Origin: Sycon ciliatum
Taxonomy: Eukaryota > Porifera > Calcarea > Leucosolenida > Sycettidae
Assembly (NCBI RefSeq): GCF_964019385.1
Contig: NC_088649.1
Span: 23,276,719-23,340,718, forward strand
Direction: 5' to 3'
Length of the DNA stretch: 64,000 nucleotides
The notes under the pieces: generated by a model
Databases searched by the model: none
What the model was told of the DNA's origin: nothing
Seen by the model: the letters and a program-made list of their open reading frames with translations, nothing else
Position numbers and translations under genes: made by a program
In this document: piece after piece, positions 7,720-19,045 of the stretch
Layout: the number at the start of each line of letters is the position of its first letter
How positions within the stretch are numbered: the stretch's first letter is position 1

Positions 7720-10633
7720 TCAAAGTGCATCAGTAGCAGAGAGCCAGTCCTGAGCAAGAAGGTGACGGTACACCTTTTTCTTAAAGCTTTGCATGTGGGG
7801 CTGGGCGGGTGGGTGGTGGAACAGGTCTGGTGGCAGGGCATTCCATGTTGCAACGGTGCAAGCAGGGAATCCTTGGAGACAGCTATTCCGGGTGTTGGCA
7901 GGCAGGCCAGTTGTCATCTGGTATGGATAGGAATCCTGCAGCTGGAGAGACTGACGGGTAGGTCTTGTCTCGGGGGCACGGTGAGTGGCTGGTTTAGGCA
8001 GCATCTGCTTCAGAGGGCTGGATGCATCTAGATAGCAGAGCTTGTAGGTGTAGGCAAGTGCAGCTACCAGGCGACGGAGTGCCAGGCTAGGGAGCCAAGT
8101 ACCTGCTCCGATGATGTGGAGGGCCCTTCGCTGGATCTGGTCCAGCTTCTTAAGATGGGACGAGGGTGAGCCCATCCACACTAAGGGGCAATACTCGAGT
8201 GTGGGTCGCACAAAGCCGTTGTAGACGCGTTGGCGGCTCTCGGCGTCCAGAATGGGAGACGCTCGCTTCAGGAAGCCAATCCGCTGGTTAGCACGGGAAG
8301 CTAGGGAGCGGAGGTGGAAGGAGTAGCTCAGGGTGTCGTCAAAGGTGACTCCCAGGAGTTTCAGCCGACTCTCTTCACTGACCGGTGTGCCGTCAAATGT
8401 TGCTCGAGGGAGCTCCCAGGGCTGGCGATGGTGGCCTATAGACATAGCCTGCGTCTTGGAGGGCTCAAATTTGATCCTCCACTTATGTCCCCAACGGGAA
8501 AACGCATCAATGCCCTGCTGGAGGAGCTCGGAGCCACAGTCAATGTCAGCTCTTGATGTGAGGCAGTGGAAGAGAGTGGTGTCGTCAGCGTAGGCTGCTA
8601 GCTCCATACCTGGTGGGAGGTGGTCCTCGCCATCATTGGTGTAGAGGATAAACAGGGTGGGACAAAGGATACTGCCCTGCGGCACGCCAGCTTTGGTCGG
8701 GTACGGACTGGAAAGTTCACCTCCAACTGCAACCCTCAAGTGACGATCAGTCAGGTAATCCCTCAGCCAAGCGAGAAGTGGACCAGTTACACCATAGCAC
8801 TGTGCCTTGTGCAAAACGCATACATGAGAGACGCGGTCGAATGCGCCAGCCACATCAACTGCAATGACTCGAACCACACCACCTCTGGCTGCAACGCGAC
8901 TCCATTGGTAGTTGAGTAGCGTGAGTATGTCCTGGGTGCCGAGTTGGCTGCGGAAGCCATACTGACTTTTCGATAAGATGTTGTGTGCCTCCAGGAACTG
9001 TCGGATTGAGTGGTTGATAATGGCCTCCATGACTTTCTACAGAATAGAGAGGAGGGAGATCGGGCGGTAGTTCTTAACATCAGACTTGGATTTTTTCTTG
9101 TGCACCGGCACAACCATTGCCGTCTTCCACATTGTAGGTTGCCGACCTTGGTGGAAGGCCTGCGAAAAGAGCCGCGACACTGGTACAGCCAGCTCTTTGC
9201 TGCATTGCCGGAGTACACGCCCGGGGATGCCGTCTGGACCCGTGGCTTTGGCGGGGTGGAGTTGCCTCAGCTTCCGCTCAACCGTGCTTGGCCGAAAGTG
9301 GACATTGCGGAGTTGGGCTTGAGATCGGGGGCGGACTGGAGGAAGGCTGTTGGCTTGCAAGTCGTTGTCACCAAGACTGCACTTTGCGGAGAAATACTGC
9401 CCGAATGCTTCGGCCTTTTCGCTGCACGTGGTGTGCTTAGTTCCGTTCGACGTACGCAGAACAGGTATGTCTGCAGAGCGGTGTCCTTGCCCACCTGCTC
9501 GCTTGACGGTTGTCCACCATTGTCGGCTGGAAAGGGCACCTTCTCTTATCTTTCTGCGGATACTGGTAGTGTGCGCTTGCTTGGCTCTGTGCAGACAGTT
9601 TGTTGCTTCACCTGTTGCCATAGAGTAGGCCAGCCGCAGGTGTGCATTGTTGGGCGAAGATCGGTGACGTCGCCAGGCACGTTGCTTCCTGTCAACAGCT
9701 TCCTGGCACTCAGGTGACCACCAGGCTGGGTCTCCCTGGCGTAGCTTCAGGGTTTTGGATGGAATGAATATCTGCATGCCCTCTTTGATCTTCTGTGTGA
9801 GTTTCACACAAGAGACGTCAATGCTGTTGTCATCAGTCAACACCCAGTTTGTGGACCGAAAGAAAGCCCGTAGCCGAGGCCAGTCAGCATGCTGGTAGCG
9901 CCACACGGTTCGCTTACTGGGACGGTCACAGGAGGGGGCAACTTCAAAGTCAGTTACCACAACTGCGTGGTCAGATTTCCCTAGAGGTGGATGGAGAGTC
10001 GAGATGACGCTTCCAGGGATATCTGACATTATGAGGTCGAGGATATTATTGCCACGTGTTGGCTCATGGACATGCTGATCGAGGCAATGGTGGTAACACA
10101 GATCTTCAGCAGCTTCACCAGCAGGGGAAGTTCTACTGCTGCCAAGCCATTCCCGGTTGTGAACATTTAGGTCACCTGCAACGATGATATTCTGGCAGCA
10201 TTGCCTAGCATCATCTATGCCAGAGCTGATGCTGTTTAGGGCAGAGATATCTCCATCAGCGGATGAACCTGAGCGATACACAGCACATACTCCAATGGTT
10301 GGGCCAGCTGCTGTCTTGAGGCGAACCCACAGGATTTCATTTCCACCCGTATCAATACATTCTAGTTCTGTGAAAGCCAGGTCGGTCCGAATCCAGATAG
10401 CAACACCGCCCCCCTGGGCCGTACGGTCCCTTCGAACTGGTGGGAAGTACCCAGGGAATGTGAGGTCAGCAGGCGTGGCCTTGTCCTCCGTGACTTTTGT
10501 CTCCGTGACGATGACAATGTCTGGGTGGTGGGCATTGAGAGAAGCTTGGAACTCCCCAAGTTTTGACAAGATACCGAAAGCATATGATCACCACACAACC
10601 GTCGGGCGAGAATCGCGAATTTGGGGCGGGTAA
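7720..10633 (-). pseudogene. CR1-like LINE ORF2 (endonuclease and reverse transcriptase), one internal stop
   Basis: The minus strand encodes an APE-type endonuclease (TETKV, VAGDLNVHN, SDHAVV) followed by a reverse transcriptase (KATGPDGIPG, YRPISLLSIL, then QYGFR, AVDVAGAFD, GVPQGSI, YADDTTLF) and the usual C-terminal region. A single TAG at 9037-9039 splits it into 510- and 436-codon stretches in the same frame (SIL-stop-KVMEAI). Another in-frame TGA lies near 10600, upstream of ILSKLGEF. The rest is intact, so the copy is fairly young. It would nick chromosomal DNA and copy its RNA in place. No ORF1 is visible and the 5' end appears truncated near 10640. It lies inside the old TTAA element. 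Confidence 0.85.
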
Positions 10634-10639
10634 CTATTA

Positions 10640-12324
10640 GTGCACAGATTGCACAAACACTCTTCAGCTAATGTCCTTGATACTGCTCATTCCCTTCCAT
10701 TTTCCTGTAAATTGTCCCAGAGGAGCCATCGTGGTCTGACGGCCAAGGAAATACTAGAACGGATGTAGCCTATTACCATGCATGAATCTGATGACCATGA
10801 AAGCGAAATTGTCCACTTTATCTTCATTGGATAGATGTTCATTGTGACCATTGGCAGTGGTAGATCTGTTCTGTCATATGGGGGCAAATCGTACGGTCAC
10901 AGCACCTGAGTACCATCTGTGGATTCAGAATGTGTTGAGGTTTACGAGCCTCCAGAGAGCGGACGAGGATTGCGGGATAGTCCAGACAAGGAATTGTCAG
11001 AAACAGTTGCAGGAGTGGTGGAGACCCCGAAATGGATAGTGTTGAGGAAGAGGAATCGCAACTCTGCTACCTGGAGATTTTACACCGCATTATCGCAAGG
11101 ATGGTGCTGTGTAGATAATCCTTTCTAACTACTTGACGAGCTAATAAGGCTCTAGAACCAAACCTTTTCCTCCTCCGCTTCAGGCTAAACGGATAGGCAG
11201 CCGCTGGGATGCCTCCTCTCTTTTTATTGGCCCCGGATGCTGCTGAAGGTGATTGCTAAGTCATAACTGATAACTTCATCATCAGTGCATTACTGGTCAA
11301 GAAACTGTTGGAGAATAAAGAGTTGCAGTATGAACCACTTTGGGAAATTGCAGTGAAATACCATCTAACTTCATTGCCAATAACCGCGGATTGCATTTTG
11401 TTTTTCAAGACTACATTGTAGGATGCAAAGATGGTAGACAAAGAAGGTAGAAGTAGCAAGAATTATCGTCCGCCTAGTGTAGACCACCTAGAGCCATATG
11501 TTTTACATGGTGAGAGTAGGAAGCCCCACATCGTCCAATTCTAGTAAAAGACGAGATATGTCCTTGACCGTTTCGATGGAATGTGGTAGATCTACTCAAC
11601 AAAGACTATTCCAGAAGATGTCCGCCTGCAAGGCGGTTACATAAATGAATAGATGGGGCAGGAATCAACGCCTTCACAATATCCCAGACCTTTGCTAGTT
11701 CATGCACATCAGAAAATGCTCATTAATGCGCTGGTCAATAAGCTTGTAGATAGTTATGGCATCTGGTTGGTAAGTGCCAGCCAAGGAGAAGAGAAGGGTA
11801 TACCTCTTTGAAAGAGTCTAAAATGCAATCGTTACTAGCCTAAACCATCTCCAGCAGCATATGTGTCAGCTTGGTGAAAAAATGATGCTCATAGTCAGTC
11901 CATGGTTGTACTTGTTACTGTGTGTCATTCATCGTGACGGTCGAGTAATCCGATTATGCCATAGCACATATTCCCGAAAAGCAGTTCCTCATGTGCCCAG
12001 CGACGTTAACACATTGCTTGTTATTGTAACTCTGTGATAATAAGAAATTCCTATGCAAGTAATTGAAGTTTTCCAGTAATTGAGTTCATCCTTCGCAATT
12101 GCCGTTACGCATACATTGTATTTTAGTTGCGTATAGCCAACAATAGTGTCTGGGTGAATCCTAAATTGTTGTGTATATCATAAATGCCGATAGTGATAGC
12201 CAGCACTGAAAACAAAAACTATAATAACCTATATCATAGGTCTTAGACATGGAAATGTATGCAGGTGTCAAATGACACCGTTTGGCCGTTCTAGGAGTAC
12301 TGAAAGTGGCGGCCGTCCTAGGGT
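10640..12324. other. interior of the TTAA element with no intact gene
   Basis: Only short interrupted frames are seen. A stretch at about 10919-11128 is open and acidic-to-basic, and could be a decayed transposase exon, but I recognise no piggyBac catalytic motif. The segment ends in the right-hand subterminal repeat and terminus (12263-12324). Confidence 0.4.
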
Positions 12325-13232
12325 TTAATATAATAGACTACCGGTATTGGATAGGTGATCATGTTTGCATTTTTCATAGCCCAAAGTCATAAGTACTAGC
12401 GTGAAAAAGCAAGGCGTTGGGGTAACAGTTTCTTAAAACGGGCGGAGCTATCCACACAGCGAGCTGGAGGGTGTAAATCATTCCACAGCTTAGCACATTG
12501 GAAGGAAGCGCCGTGACGGGCAAAGGCAGTTCTGAGCATGGGCAACTTAAGAGTGCGTGATACAAGGCTGCGCGTTGCAAGACCATTATTTAAACGCTCG
12601 AACATTTGACTTAATGTGACACTACAGCGGCCTTCCAAACAGCGCCACGTCAGATACAGTAATTTCTTGCAATACATGGATGCCAAACGATCTAGACCAA
12701 GTCTCGCAAATAAAGGGCTTGATGGGCTACAAAAACCAGTATCGTACACTGAACGCAAAGCTCGCTTCAGCACGCGTTCAAGCCTACCTAACTGGGTTAA
12801 GGAAAAGCCAGCAGAAAAATAGTTTGATGAATTTAAAAAATCTGGCAACACTAAGCACTTTACAAAGGTTTCTCGGAAAGTCAGCTGAATATTATGCCGA
12901 TTTCGGAACAAAATACCAATTTTACTGGCAAGTTTGGTGACCATACAATCAACTTGAGCCCTCCAAGAAAGATCCTGGTCCAAATGTATTCCAAGGTACT
13001 TTGCATATGTCACTTGCGTGAGCTGCACTCCATGACAGTAGACTGCAAATTGGTGGTCAGTAATATGTGGTTGGACAGGAAGAGCACTTGTGTCTTCCCG
13101 GCATTTAGAACTAAATTGCGGTTTGACAGCCAGGTACTCATGGCTGAGACAGCTGCAGACAGGGAGTTGCTAAGCGCATTCATCTGCGTACCGCAAACAT
13201 ACAAGAGAATATCGTCAGCAAATTGAATAACC

Positions 13233-13622
13233 CTGAAGTTGGTTGCTCCAACGAGGAGCACACGCTTCTTGCCGAATTTGACACTTGACTGACTTACGAC
13301 TGCCATCCGGAGCACACGAGGAGCACGTCGCACCTTCCGCTCGGTAAACCTGAAAGAAAGCACCACTCCCTTCTCAATACACAGTGTTTCGGAGAATTCA
13401 CCCCTCATCAGTTGAGCTTGAATAGGCTGAGGAAGATTGTGCCTGAAAAGCACCACTTATATACTGCTCTCCAGGCCAAACCATCACCAGGGATACAAAC
13501 TTACAGAGACGCTTTGTTTCCAGCGAGACAAACACCTCGTGAAGCCCCAGGTAGCAGCGTGAGTCAGAGTCGCTCATGGAGTTGTGCTAAACAGACGTTG
13601 AGACGTTGAGACGTTCTAAGTT
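13233..13622 (-). mobile_element. 390-bp HHR-carrying retroposed insertion with 13-bp target duplication
   Basis: The LINE sequence CAAATTGAATAAC is present on both sides (13220-13232 and 13623-13635). Removing one copy and the insert restores the reverse transcriptase reading VIQFADD. On the minus strand the insert starts with ACGTCTCA-type repeats, has a TATATAA box near 13457, then a hammerhead ribozyme, then about 140 bp of unique sequence. A second copy lies at 35640-35868 and a relic at 3268-3410. It encodes no protein. It is either a retrozyme-like element or the HHR-bearing terminal part of a Penelope-like element. Confidence 0.75.
13373..13416 (-). ncRNA. hammerhead ribozyme, second family, GUA cleavage site
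   Basis: On the minus strand: stem I CTCAA, core CTGATGA, stem II GGGG-TGAATT-CTCC (one G-U wobble), core GAAA, short stem III CA-CTG-TG, triplet GTA, stem I return TTGAG. Cleavage is predicted between 13378 and 13377. Every constant core base is present. Confidence 0.82.
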
Positions 13623-15130
13623 CAAATTGAATAACTTTCACACAAAACTCGAAGACAATGGACTGGATCGAACGAACATAGAGTACAAAAAGCAGCGGGC
13701 CAAGAACAGAGCCCTGGGGAACGCCACACATGCAGGGGAAAGGAGGGCTATAGTTCTCAGCAATGCGCACTATTTGGCAATGATTGGACAAATATTCGGC
13801 AAACCAAACTAATGCTGAACCAGATATGCCAAGCTGAAACAAATCATTAATGAGCACTTGGTGCCTGGTCTTGTCAAATGCTTTGGACATATCCACGAGC
13901 ACAGCACCAGTAATTTGTCCGGCATCGCGAGCGCGAACAAACGTGTCCGTGACGAAACCTAGAGCGTCTTCCGTTGAATGTTGACGTCTAAAGCCAAACT
14001 GACATGGAGGGCACAAATTCTCCTTGTCCAGAAATGAGGATAGTTGTTTATGGACAATTCGTTCTAACAGCTTCGACACGATTGACAGGAGAGACACAGG
14101 GCGATAATTTCCCGGATCTTGAGGATTTCCAGCCTTGAATATCGGCGTGACATGTGCCAACTTCATGCCGTCCGGCACCGAACCAACAGCAAGAGATGCA
14201 TTACATATCAATGTTAAGGAGGGAGCTAGCAAATCAGCGCAGGGCTTCAGAAGAAATGCGGGTATTCCATCACTGCCTGTCGCTTTGCTGGTGTCCAAGG
14301 AACCCAACAGTTTACGCACACAACCTATTGACACCGAACTGAAGGATGTAAAACCCTTAGGTCCCACTGGGCCCTGTGGAAGACACAGTTCAGGTGCTCG
14401 TTGTTGATCACTTACAACATCAGCAAATACACACCCAATGTTGCTTGCAGAGCGTTGTGGAACGGATTGAACGCGTTGTCTTCCGGATAACTCGTTCAAA
14501 ACCTTCCACATTTTCCTGGGATTACCTTGAACACTGGTGAACTTAGACTGGAAAAATTCATCTTCAATTCACGGTTCATTCGAGTCACGATACGCCTGGC
14601 TTCTTTAAACGCATCGTAATCAGTCTGGCACTTAGATTGCAGCCATTTCCGATGAGCGTGGTTACGTCGTCGTATCAACAGGAAAAAATGTTCATTGACC
14701 CATGGTGAATGCTGTCTTGGTCGGGAAGACGCGTGGCGCAATGGAGCATGAGCATCAAGAATGGGCAAAACCTTAGTCAGCCACTGTTGCCACATGTCGT
14801 CGCAGGATCCACGAAGTTCACAGAGGTTGGCGCAAGAAATATCCATACGAAGTGATGCCAAGTCCATTCTCTTGAAGTTTCGATAAAGTCGCTGAGAAGG
14901 CAATGGTGTCGGCACTGGTTTAACACAAAATTTGGTTGCAATAGCACAGTGGTCGCTGAACGGAACTGGACACACATTAGGCGGGGATATGACTTGAGCT
15001 GTACTATAGACATGATCTAATAGAGTGCAGCTCTCTGGCAGCGTTATGCGTGTTGGAGATTTTACAAGTTGATGCAGGCCTAAGCTGGTTGTGATGTCAT
15101 GCAAGGAGGCACGCTGGGATGTGGGAGATT

Positions 15131-15475
15131 AGAGAGGTTCCGCATAACGTAATTACGTTAGTAAAAAAACGTAGTCGATCTACGGAAAGTCTTACGTAAA
15201 CTGCATGCGCATCTGGGTTCCGCCATACGGAGTTTTCAAATCACGTAGCTGCCCTTGGCAACTCCGAACGCGGCAGTGTACGACCAGATCGACCTGGGGA
15301 GAGAGTCATAAATTTGTACCCCAATCCACTTACGGACCAGCTACGTTATCAGAGCCCTATCTACGTACTCTCCGTAGACAACTTTCCGTAAGTGGAATGC
15401 AAACTCGCGAATTCACGGGTTTTTCCCTCCCACTAACGTAAAGTTGCTCAACTTTACGTAGTGCGGGACCTCTCT
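15131..15475. mobile_element. MITE with AGAGAGGT termini, copy 2
   Basis: Termini AGAGAGGTTCCGC and GCGGGACCTCTCT, with ATT on both sides, interrupt the endonuclease GDFNVN region of the LINE. The inner sequence has further short inverted repeats around ACGTAA. No coding capacity. Confidence 0.75.
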
Positions 15476-15783
15476 ATTGACTGGCCAGATTAACATTAAA
15501 GTCACCACAAAGCAGAATATTCTTCGCTTTTCCCGATGCCTTGTGTAACATAACCTCGAAAGTCTGCCAGTAAGCTAGTGACTGACTCGGTGGGCGGTAA
15601 ATACACCCGACAAGAAGAGGCTTGATGGTGAGATCCATTACACGCTCTTGATACTCATGCATTGTGACCAACAGCATGTCTCACACATAACTAAGGCCAG
15701 AACGAACAGATGGCAGCCGGGGTGGGAAGAATTTCCCCAGATATTTGACTTTGTTCACAGCCATTTTTAGCTCCATATGTACT

Positions 15784-18700
15784 CCCTCTCTTGGGATATG
15801 TCTCTATCGAACCTAGTGGATGGGGGCTTCTTCAGACAGGAAGGAAGCCAATTTAGTTTAGCGACGTTCAATGTACGTGGTCTATCGTCGAAAGTCAAAC
15901 GTGAAGCGCTCTGTCGTGATTTGGCCAAGTACAAAATTGATGTTTGTGCCGTGCAGGAAACTAAAATTTGTGAAACGAGGCAAGAGTATTGTGGTGGCTA
16001 TGGTCTTTACACGCTGTCGCCAACCTGTCGTCATTATGGTCTGGCATTTGCAGTAAGAAGCAGCTTGGAGCCGAGAGTCGAGAGAGTTTGGAGCGTTTCT
16101 GACCGAGTCGCTGGAATTTCGTTACAATTGGGAAAAAAATCGACATTGAGTATCCTGAATGTGTATGCCCCGACGTCAGCTCGCTGCAGAGACAACAACT
16201 TTGAATTGGATGAATTCTACGATACCTTGACCAGAGCTATACATGACGTGGACTCGAGTTCCCTCTTCTTTGTTATTGGAGACTTCAACGCGAAAGCTGG
16301 AACGAAGCAGCAGGACGAATCATGTATTGGCAGCCATGGGCGTGGAATCAGAAACGTCAGCGGAGAGACGCTAGTGCAGTTCTGTGAAATTAACAGATTA
16401 TTCTTATCAAACACAGCGTTCTGCCACTCTGCAAGGCACAGGACCACATGGACAGGACAGCGACTTGACAGAGCCAGTGGCAAGATTGTCAACATTTACA
16501 ACCAAATTGATTATATTCTGTGCCGTCAATCGCAAAAGAGACTATTCACCAACGCCAGAAGTTACAATGGAACGGAAGTCACATCAGATCATAGGATTGT
16601 GGTGGCTCGCACGCTTTTACCTCGAGTATTCGGCATATGGGGTCGGGCGGCGCGGAGCAGCCAGAAGAAGGTGGATCGCCTAGCAGTGCATCGTTTACCC
16701 GGGAATCCACAACTGCAGAATCAGCTAACATTTGCCATCTCAGACAGAATTCAGAGGGTGTCAGAAGATCAGCCCAACACCGGATGGGATGCAATAGCAT
16801 CAGAGATCTTCCACGCGGGCAAAGAGATTGTGGGTGTGACAGCCAAGACCAGTCATCGTCACCATGACCCAGAGATCGAGAGACTTTCCTGCATGCAGAG
16901 AGATGTCCGACTCCGTATTCAGGGCAGTGATGACCCAATCGAGCGAGAAATGTTGAGGACTGACCGGAATCGAATCCTGCATGATATCAGGAACAGATCC
17001 ATCACAAACAGAGAAAATGAACTAATATCGCGAGCAGAGGAGATAGAGAGGCTCAAGGATGGAGCCCAGATGTTCCAAGCTGTACACTTGCTCCGGCGAA
17101 AGCCATCGCAGAAAGTCGTCGTTAAGGACAGCCAGGGCAAGATCATATGTAATGATAAGCAAGCAAGCTTGGAGATTAAGAATCATTTCTCATCGCAGCT
17201 CAGTGACTCTGCAATTCAGCAATTTGGATCCTTCACTGGGGAACCTCGACCGCTGCAGCATCCCGTTTCAACGGAGGAAGTGAAAACAGCACTAGCAAGA
17301 CTCAACAACGGTAGAGCTGCAGGACCCGACAACATCCCGGGTGAGCTGTTGAAGTACTCAGCCGATGCCACTGCTCCCGTCGTAAGCCGATGCATCAACA
17401 GCCTATTTCAGCGACACCGGGTAGAGCCATTCATCGGTCATGGCACACTAATACCTCTCCAGAAGCCCGGAAAGCCGGTGGGTGCTTTAACCAGTCTGCG
17501 ACCGATCATCCTCCTGACAACTCTACGCAAAGTCATGTCGCTGGTAGTCCTCAAGCGCATCTCGCCAGCCGTAAACGATTTCCTATCACTGAACCAAAGT
17601 GGTTTTCGTGCAGGAAGGTCAACAGCTGATGTGGTCTGGTGCCATCGGTGGTTAGCAGCTACGACCCAGCGGTACCACTGGTCATTCAGCATACTGGGCA
17701 TCGACATGTCACGTGCCTTTGACACGATCAGGCGAGGACAGTTGATGGACGTGGTTCAGCGATTCTTGGAAGAAGACGAGGTACGCTTGATCCGTTACCT
17801 GATCTCAGATACGAATTTGGCAGTCAGACTGGGCACGGAAACATCAAGCTCTTTCTCCACTAACATTGGTACCCCGCAAGGCGACTCCTTGTCGCCAATT
17901 CTATTCGTGATCTACCTGGAAGCTGCCCTGCAGGATGTGCGACAGCGAATGGCTGCACCTGTGGCCCGGCATCTTCCGTACGATGTGGAGTACGCCGATG
18001 ATGTGGACTTCATCAGTATCTCTAGTGATTGGCTTCGGATGTTAGAGCCACAAGTTGCCACCATCTTGGGTACATGGTCCCTTACCGTCAACCAGACCAA
18101 GACAGAATTCACAGCCATCCAGCGAGAGGCCGATCGTGCTGATGAGCCATGGCGTATGGTCAAGAAACTCGGCTCTCTCCTTGGTGATGCAGAGGATGTC
18201 ACCCGCAGAAAGCAGCTTGCGGCGATAGCGTTTAAGTCCCTCTGCCAGTTATGGAAGAGAAGAGACCAAGTGAGTCTGGGGGTGCGCGTCCGGCTGTATA
18301 ACTGCTTCGTGTTACCTGTCTTGCTTTACAACTGCTCCACATGGGGCATCACTCGACAGACAATTGAAGCGCTGGAATCGTATCATCGGCGGCAACTTCG
18401 GCATATCTTGGGTATCAGGTGGCCCAACCGACTTTCAAACGATTTGGTTTACGAGCGCTGCAGTGCTGCTCCACTTGGCAACATTCTGGTGAATGCAAGA
18501 TGGCGGTTGTTTGGCCACATCCTGCGATCAGATGAGCACACACCGGCTAGGGAGGCCATGAGTGGATTCTTTGGCTGCTCCGTGCCGGGATACCGTGGGC
18601 GGCCGCGGATCACGCTACCAGTCCTGCTGAATCAAGACGCGGAGCGAGTCGGCTGCCGTCTGAGGACTCCAAGGGACTTGCAGCTGATGGCTCAGCGAGC

Positions 18701-19036
18701 ACTGGATCGCCGTGAATGGACATATCTGTGCAACGCAGTTACAGATGCGTACAAGGCAGAGTACTGGTGAAGGAAGTTGGCACTGCAATGGTTTGAGCTA
18801 CATTCTTTGTTGTTGGTACTCTGATTATCCGTATTATCCGTATTCACATGGCCTTTGCCATTCATTCAGTATATTAATGTCATCAATAATGATATTCTTG
18901 TTTGTATTAGTTTATGTGACACCATTTTCTATTTTTCTTTGCCTGCCTGCCTGCTGGTGGCCTTTTTTCGCATGGTTCGGTGCAAGCGAATTTGGGCGAG
19001 CCCATTGACGCGGGAGCACAAATAATAATAATAATA
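15784..19036 (+). mobile_element. RTE-like LINE, apparently full length, 9-bp target duplication
   Basis: The 9-mer ATATGTACT lies immediately before (15775-15783) and after (19037-19045) the element. The 3' end is a TAA microsatellite (about 19020-19036). Host sequence on both sides belongs to the kelch upstream flank (compare 29181-29300), which confirms insertion. One long ORF, a short 3' UTR and a simple-repeat tail are characteristic of RTE elements. The 5' UTR is only about 14 bp, so either the promoter lies inside the ORF or a few bases are missing. Confidence 0.85.
15798..18770 (+). CDS. RTE-like APE endonuclease / reverse transcriptase polyprotein
   Basis: A 990-residue open frame. 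I chose the ATG at 15798 because the upstream ATG at 15777 lies in the target duplication, outside the element. The N-terminal APE endonuclease shows ATFNVRGL, VQETK (Glu about 54), LNVYAP, IGDFNAKAG (about 160) and SDH (about 262). The reverse transcriptase has GPDNIPGELL, LRPIILLTTLRK, QSGFRAGRST, GIDMSRAFD, GTPQGDSLSP (about 690) and YADDVDF (about 731), followed by the thumb and a C-terminal domain with RLFGHILR and GRPRITLP. All expected catalytic residues are present and there is no internal stop, so the protein could be active in target-primed reverse transcription. Clade assignment to RTE rests on layout and motifs, not on a tree. Confidence 0.9.
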   Translation: MSLSNLVDGGFFRQEGSQFSLATFNVRGLSSKVKREALCRDLAKYKIDVCAVQETKICETRQEYCGGYGLYTLSPTCRHYGLAFAVRSSLEPRVERVWSVSDRVAGISLQLGKKSTLSILNVYAPTSARCRDNNFELDEFYDTLTRAIHDVDSSSLFFVIGDFNAKAGTKQQDESCIGSHGRGIRNVSGETLVQFCEINRLFLSNTAFCHSARHRTTWTGQRLDRASGKIVNIYNQIDYILCRQSQKRLFTNARSYNGTEVTSDHRIVVARTLLPRVFGIWGRAARSSQKKVDRLAVHRLPGNPQLQNQLTFAISDRIQRVSEDQPNTGWDAIASEIFHAGKEIVGVTAKTSHRHHDPEIERLSCMQRDVRLRIQGSDDPIEREMLRTDRNRILHDIRNRSITNRENELISRAEEIERLKDGAQMFQAVHLLRRKPSQKVVVKDSQGKIICNDKQASLEIKNHFSSQLSDSAIQQFGSFTGEPRPLQHPVSTEEVKTALARLNNGRAAGPDNIPGELLKYSADATAPVVSRCINSLFQRHRVEPFIGHGTLIPLQKPGKPVGALTSLRPIILLTTLRKVMSLVVLKRISPAVNDFLSLNQSGFRAGRSTADVVWCHRWLAATTQRYHWSFSILGIDMSRAFDTIRRGQLMDVVQRFLEEDEVRLIRYLISDTNLAVRLGTETSSSFSTNIGTPQGDSLSPILFVIYLEAALQDVRQRMAAPVARHLPYDVEYADDVDFISISSDWLRMLEPQVATILGTWSLTVNQTKTEFTAIQREADRADEPWRMVKKLGSLLGDAEDVTRRKQLAAIAFKSLCQLWKRRDQVSLGVRVRLYNCFVLPVLLYNCSTWGITRQTIEALESYHRRQLRHILGIRWPNRLSNDLVYERCSAAPLGNILVNARWRLFGHILRSDEHTPAREAMSGFFGCSVPGYRGRPRITLPVLLNQDAERVGCRLRTPRDLQLMAQRALDRREWTYLCNAVTDAYKAEYW

Positions 19037-19045
19037 ATATGTACT

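Larger units (their letters stand above)
3690..12324. mobile_element. old piggyBac-like TTAA element filled with nested insertions
   Basis: The left end reads TTAA-CCCTAGAACAGCC and the right end, reverse-complemented, reads TTAA-ACCCTAGGACGGCC. Subterminal blocks (CCTAGAACGGCC followed by GTGTCATTTGACACC) recur in inverted orientation at about 3871-3902 and 12263-12295. TTAA targets and CCC termini are typical of piggyBac elements. No intact transposase is visible. Inside lie the Penelope/retrozyme cluster (4056-7240) and a CR1-like LINE (7720-10633). The two ends are imperfect, so boundaries and family are tentative. Confidence 0.5.
12396..15677 (-). pseudogene. second CR1/Jockey-type LINE ORF2, interrupted by two insertions
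   Basis: In order on the minus strand: endonuclease pieces IKPLLVGCIYRPP and LLCGDFNVN (15677-15474), a MITE, more endonuclease ending PFSDHCAI (15104-14496), reverse transcriptase motifs SKATGSDGIPAFLL, NYRPVSLLSIVSK, FGFRRQHST, VDMSKAFDK and GVPQGSVLGPLLF (14511-13564), a 390-bp HHR-bearing insertion, then QFADDILLYV and the C-terminal region (13232-12396). The catalytic YxDD-type box is thus split from the rest by the insertion. There are frameshifts besides, so the element is dead. Its 5' end overlaps sequence also found upstream of kelch copy C (29125-29200), so a piece of it belongs to the duplicated unit. Confidence 0.85.
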
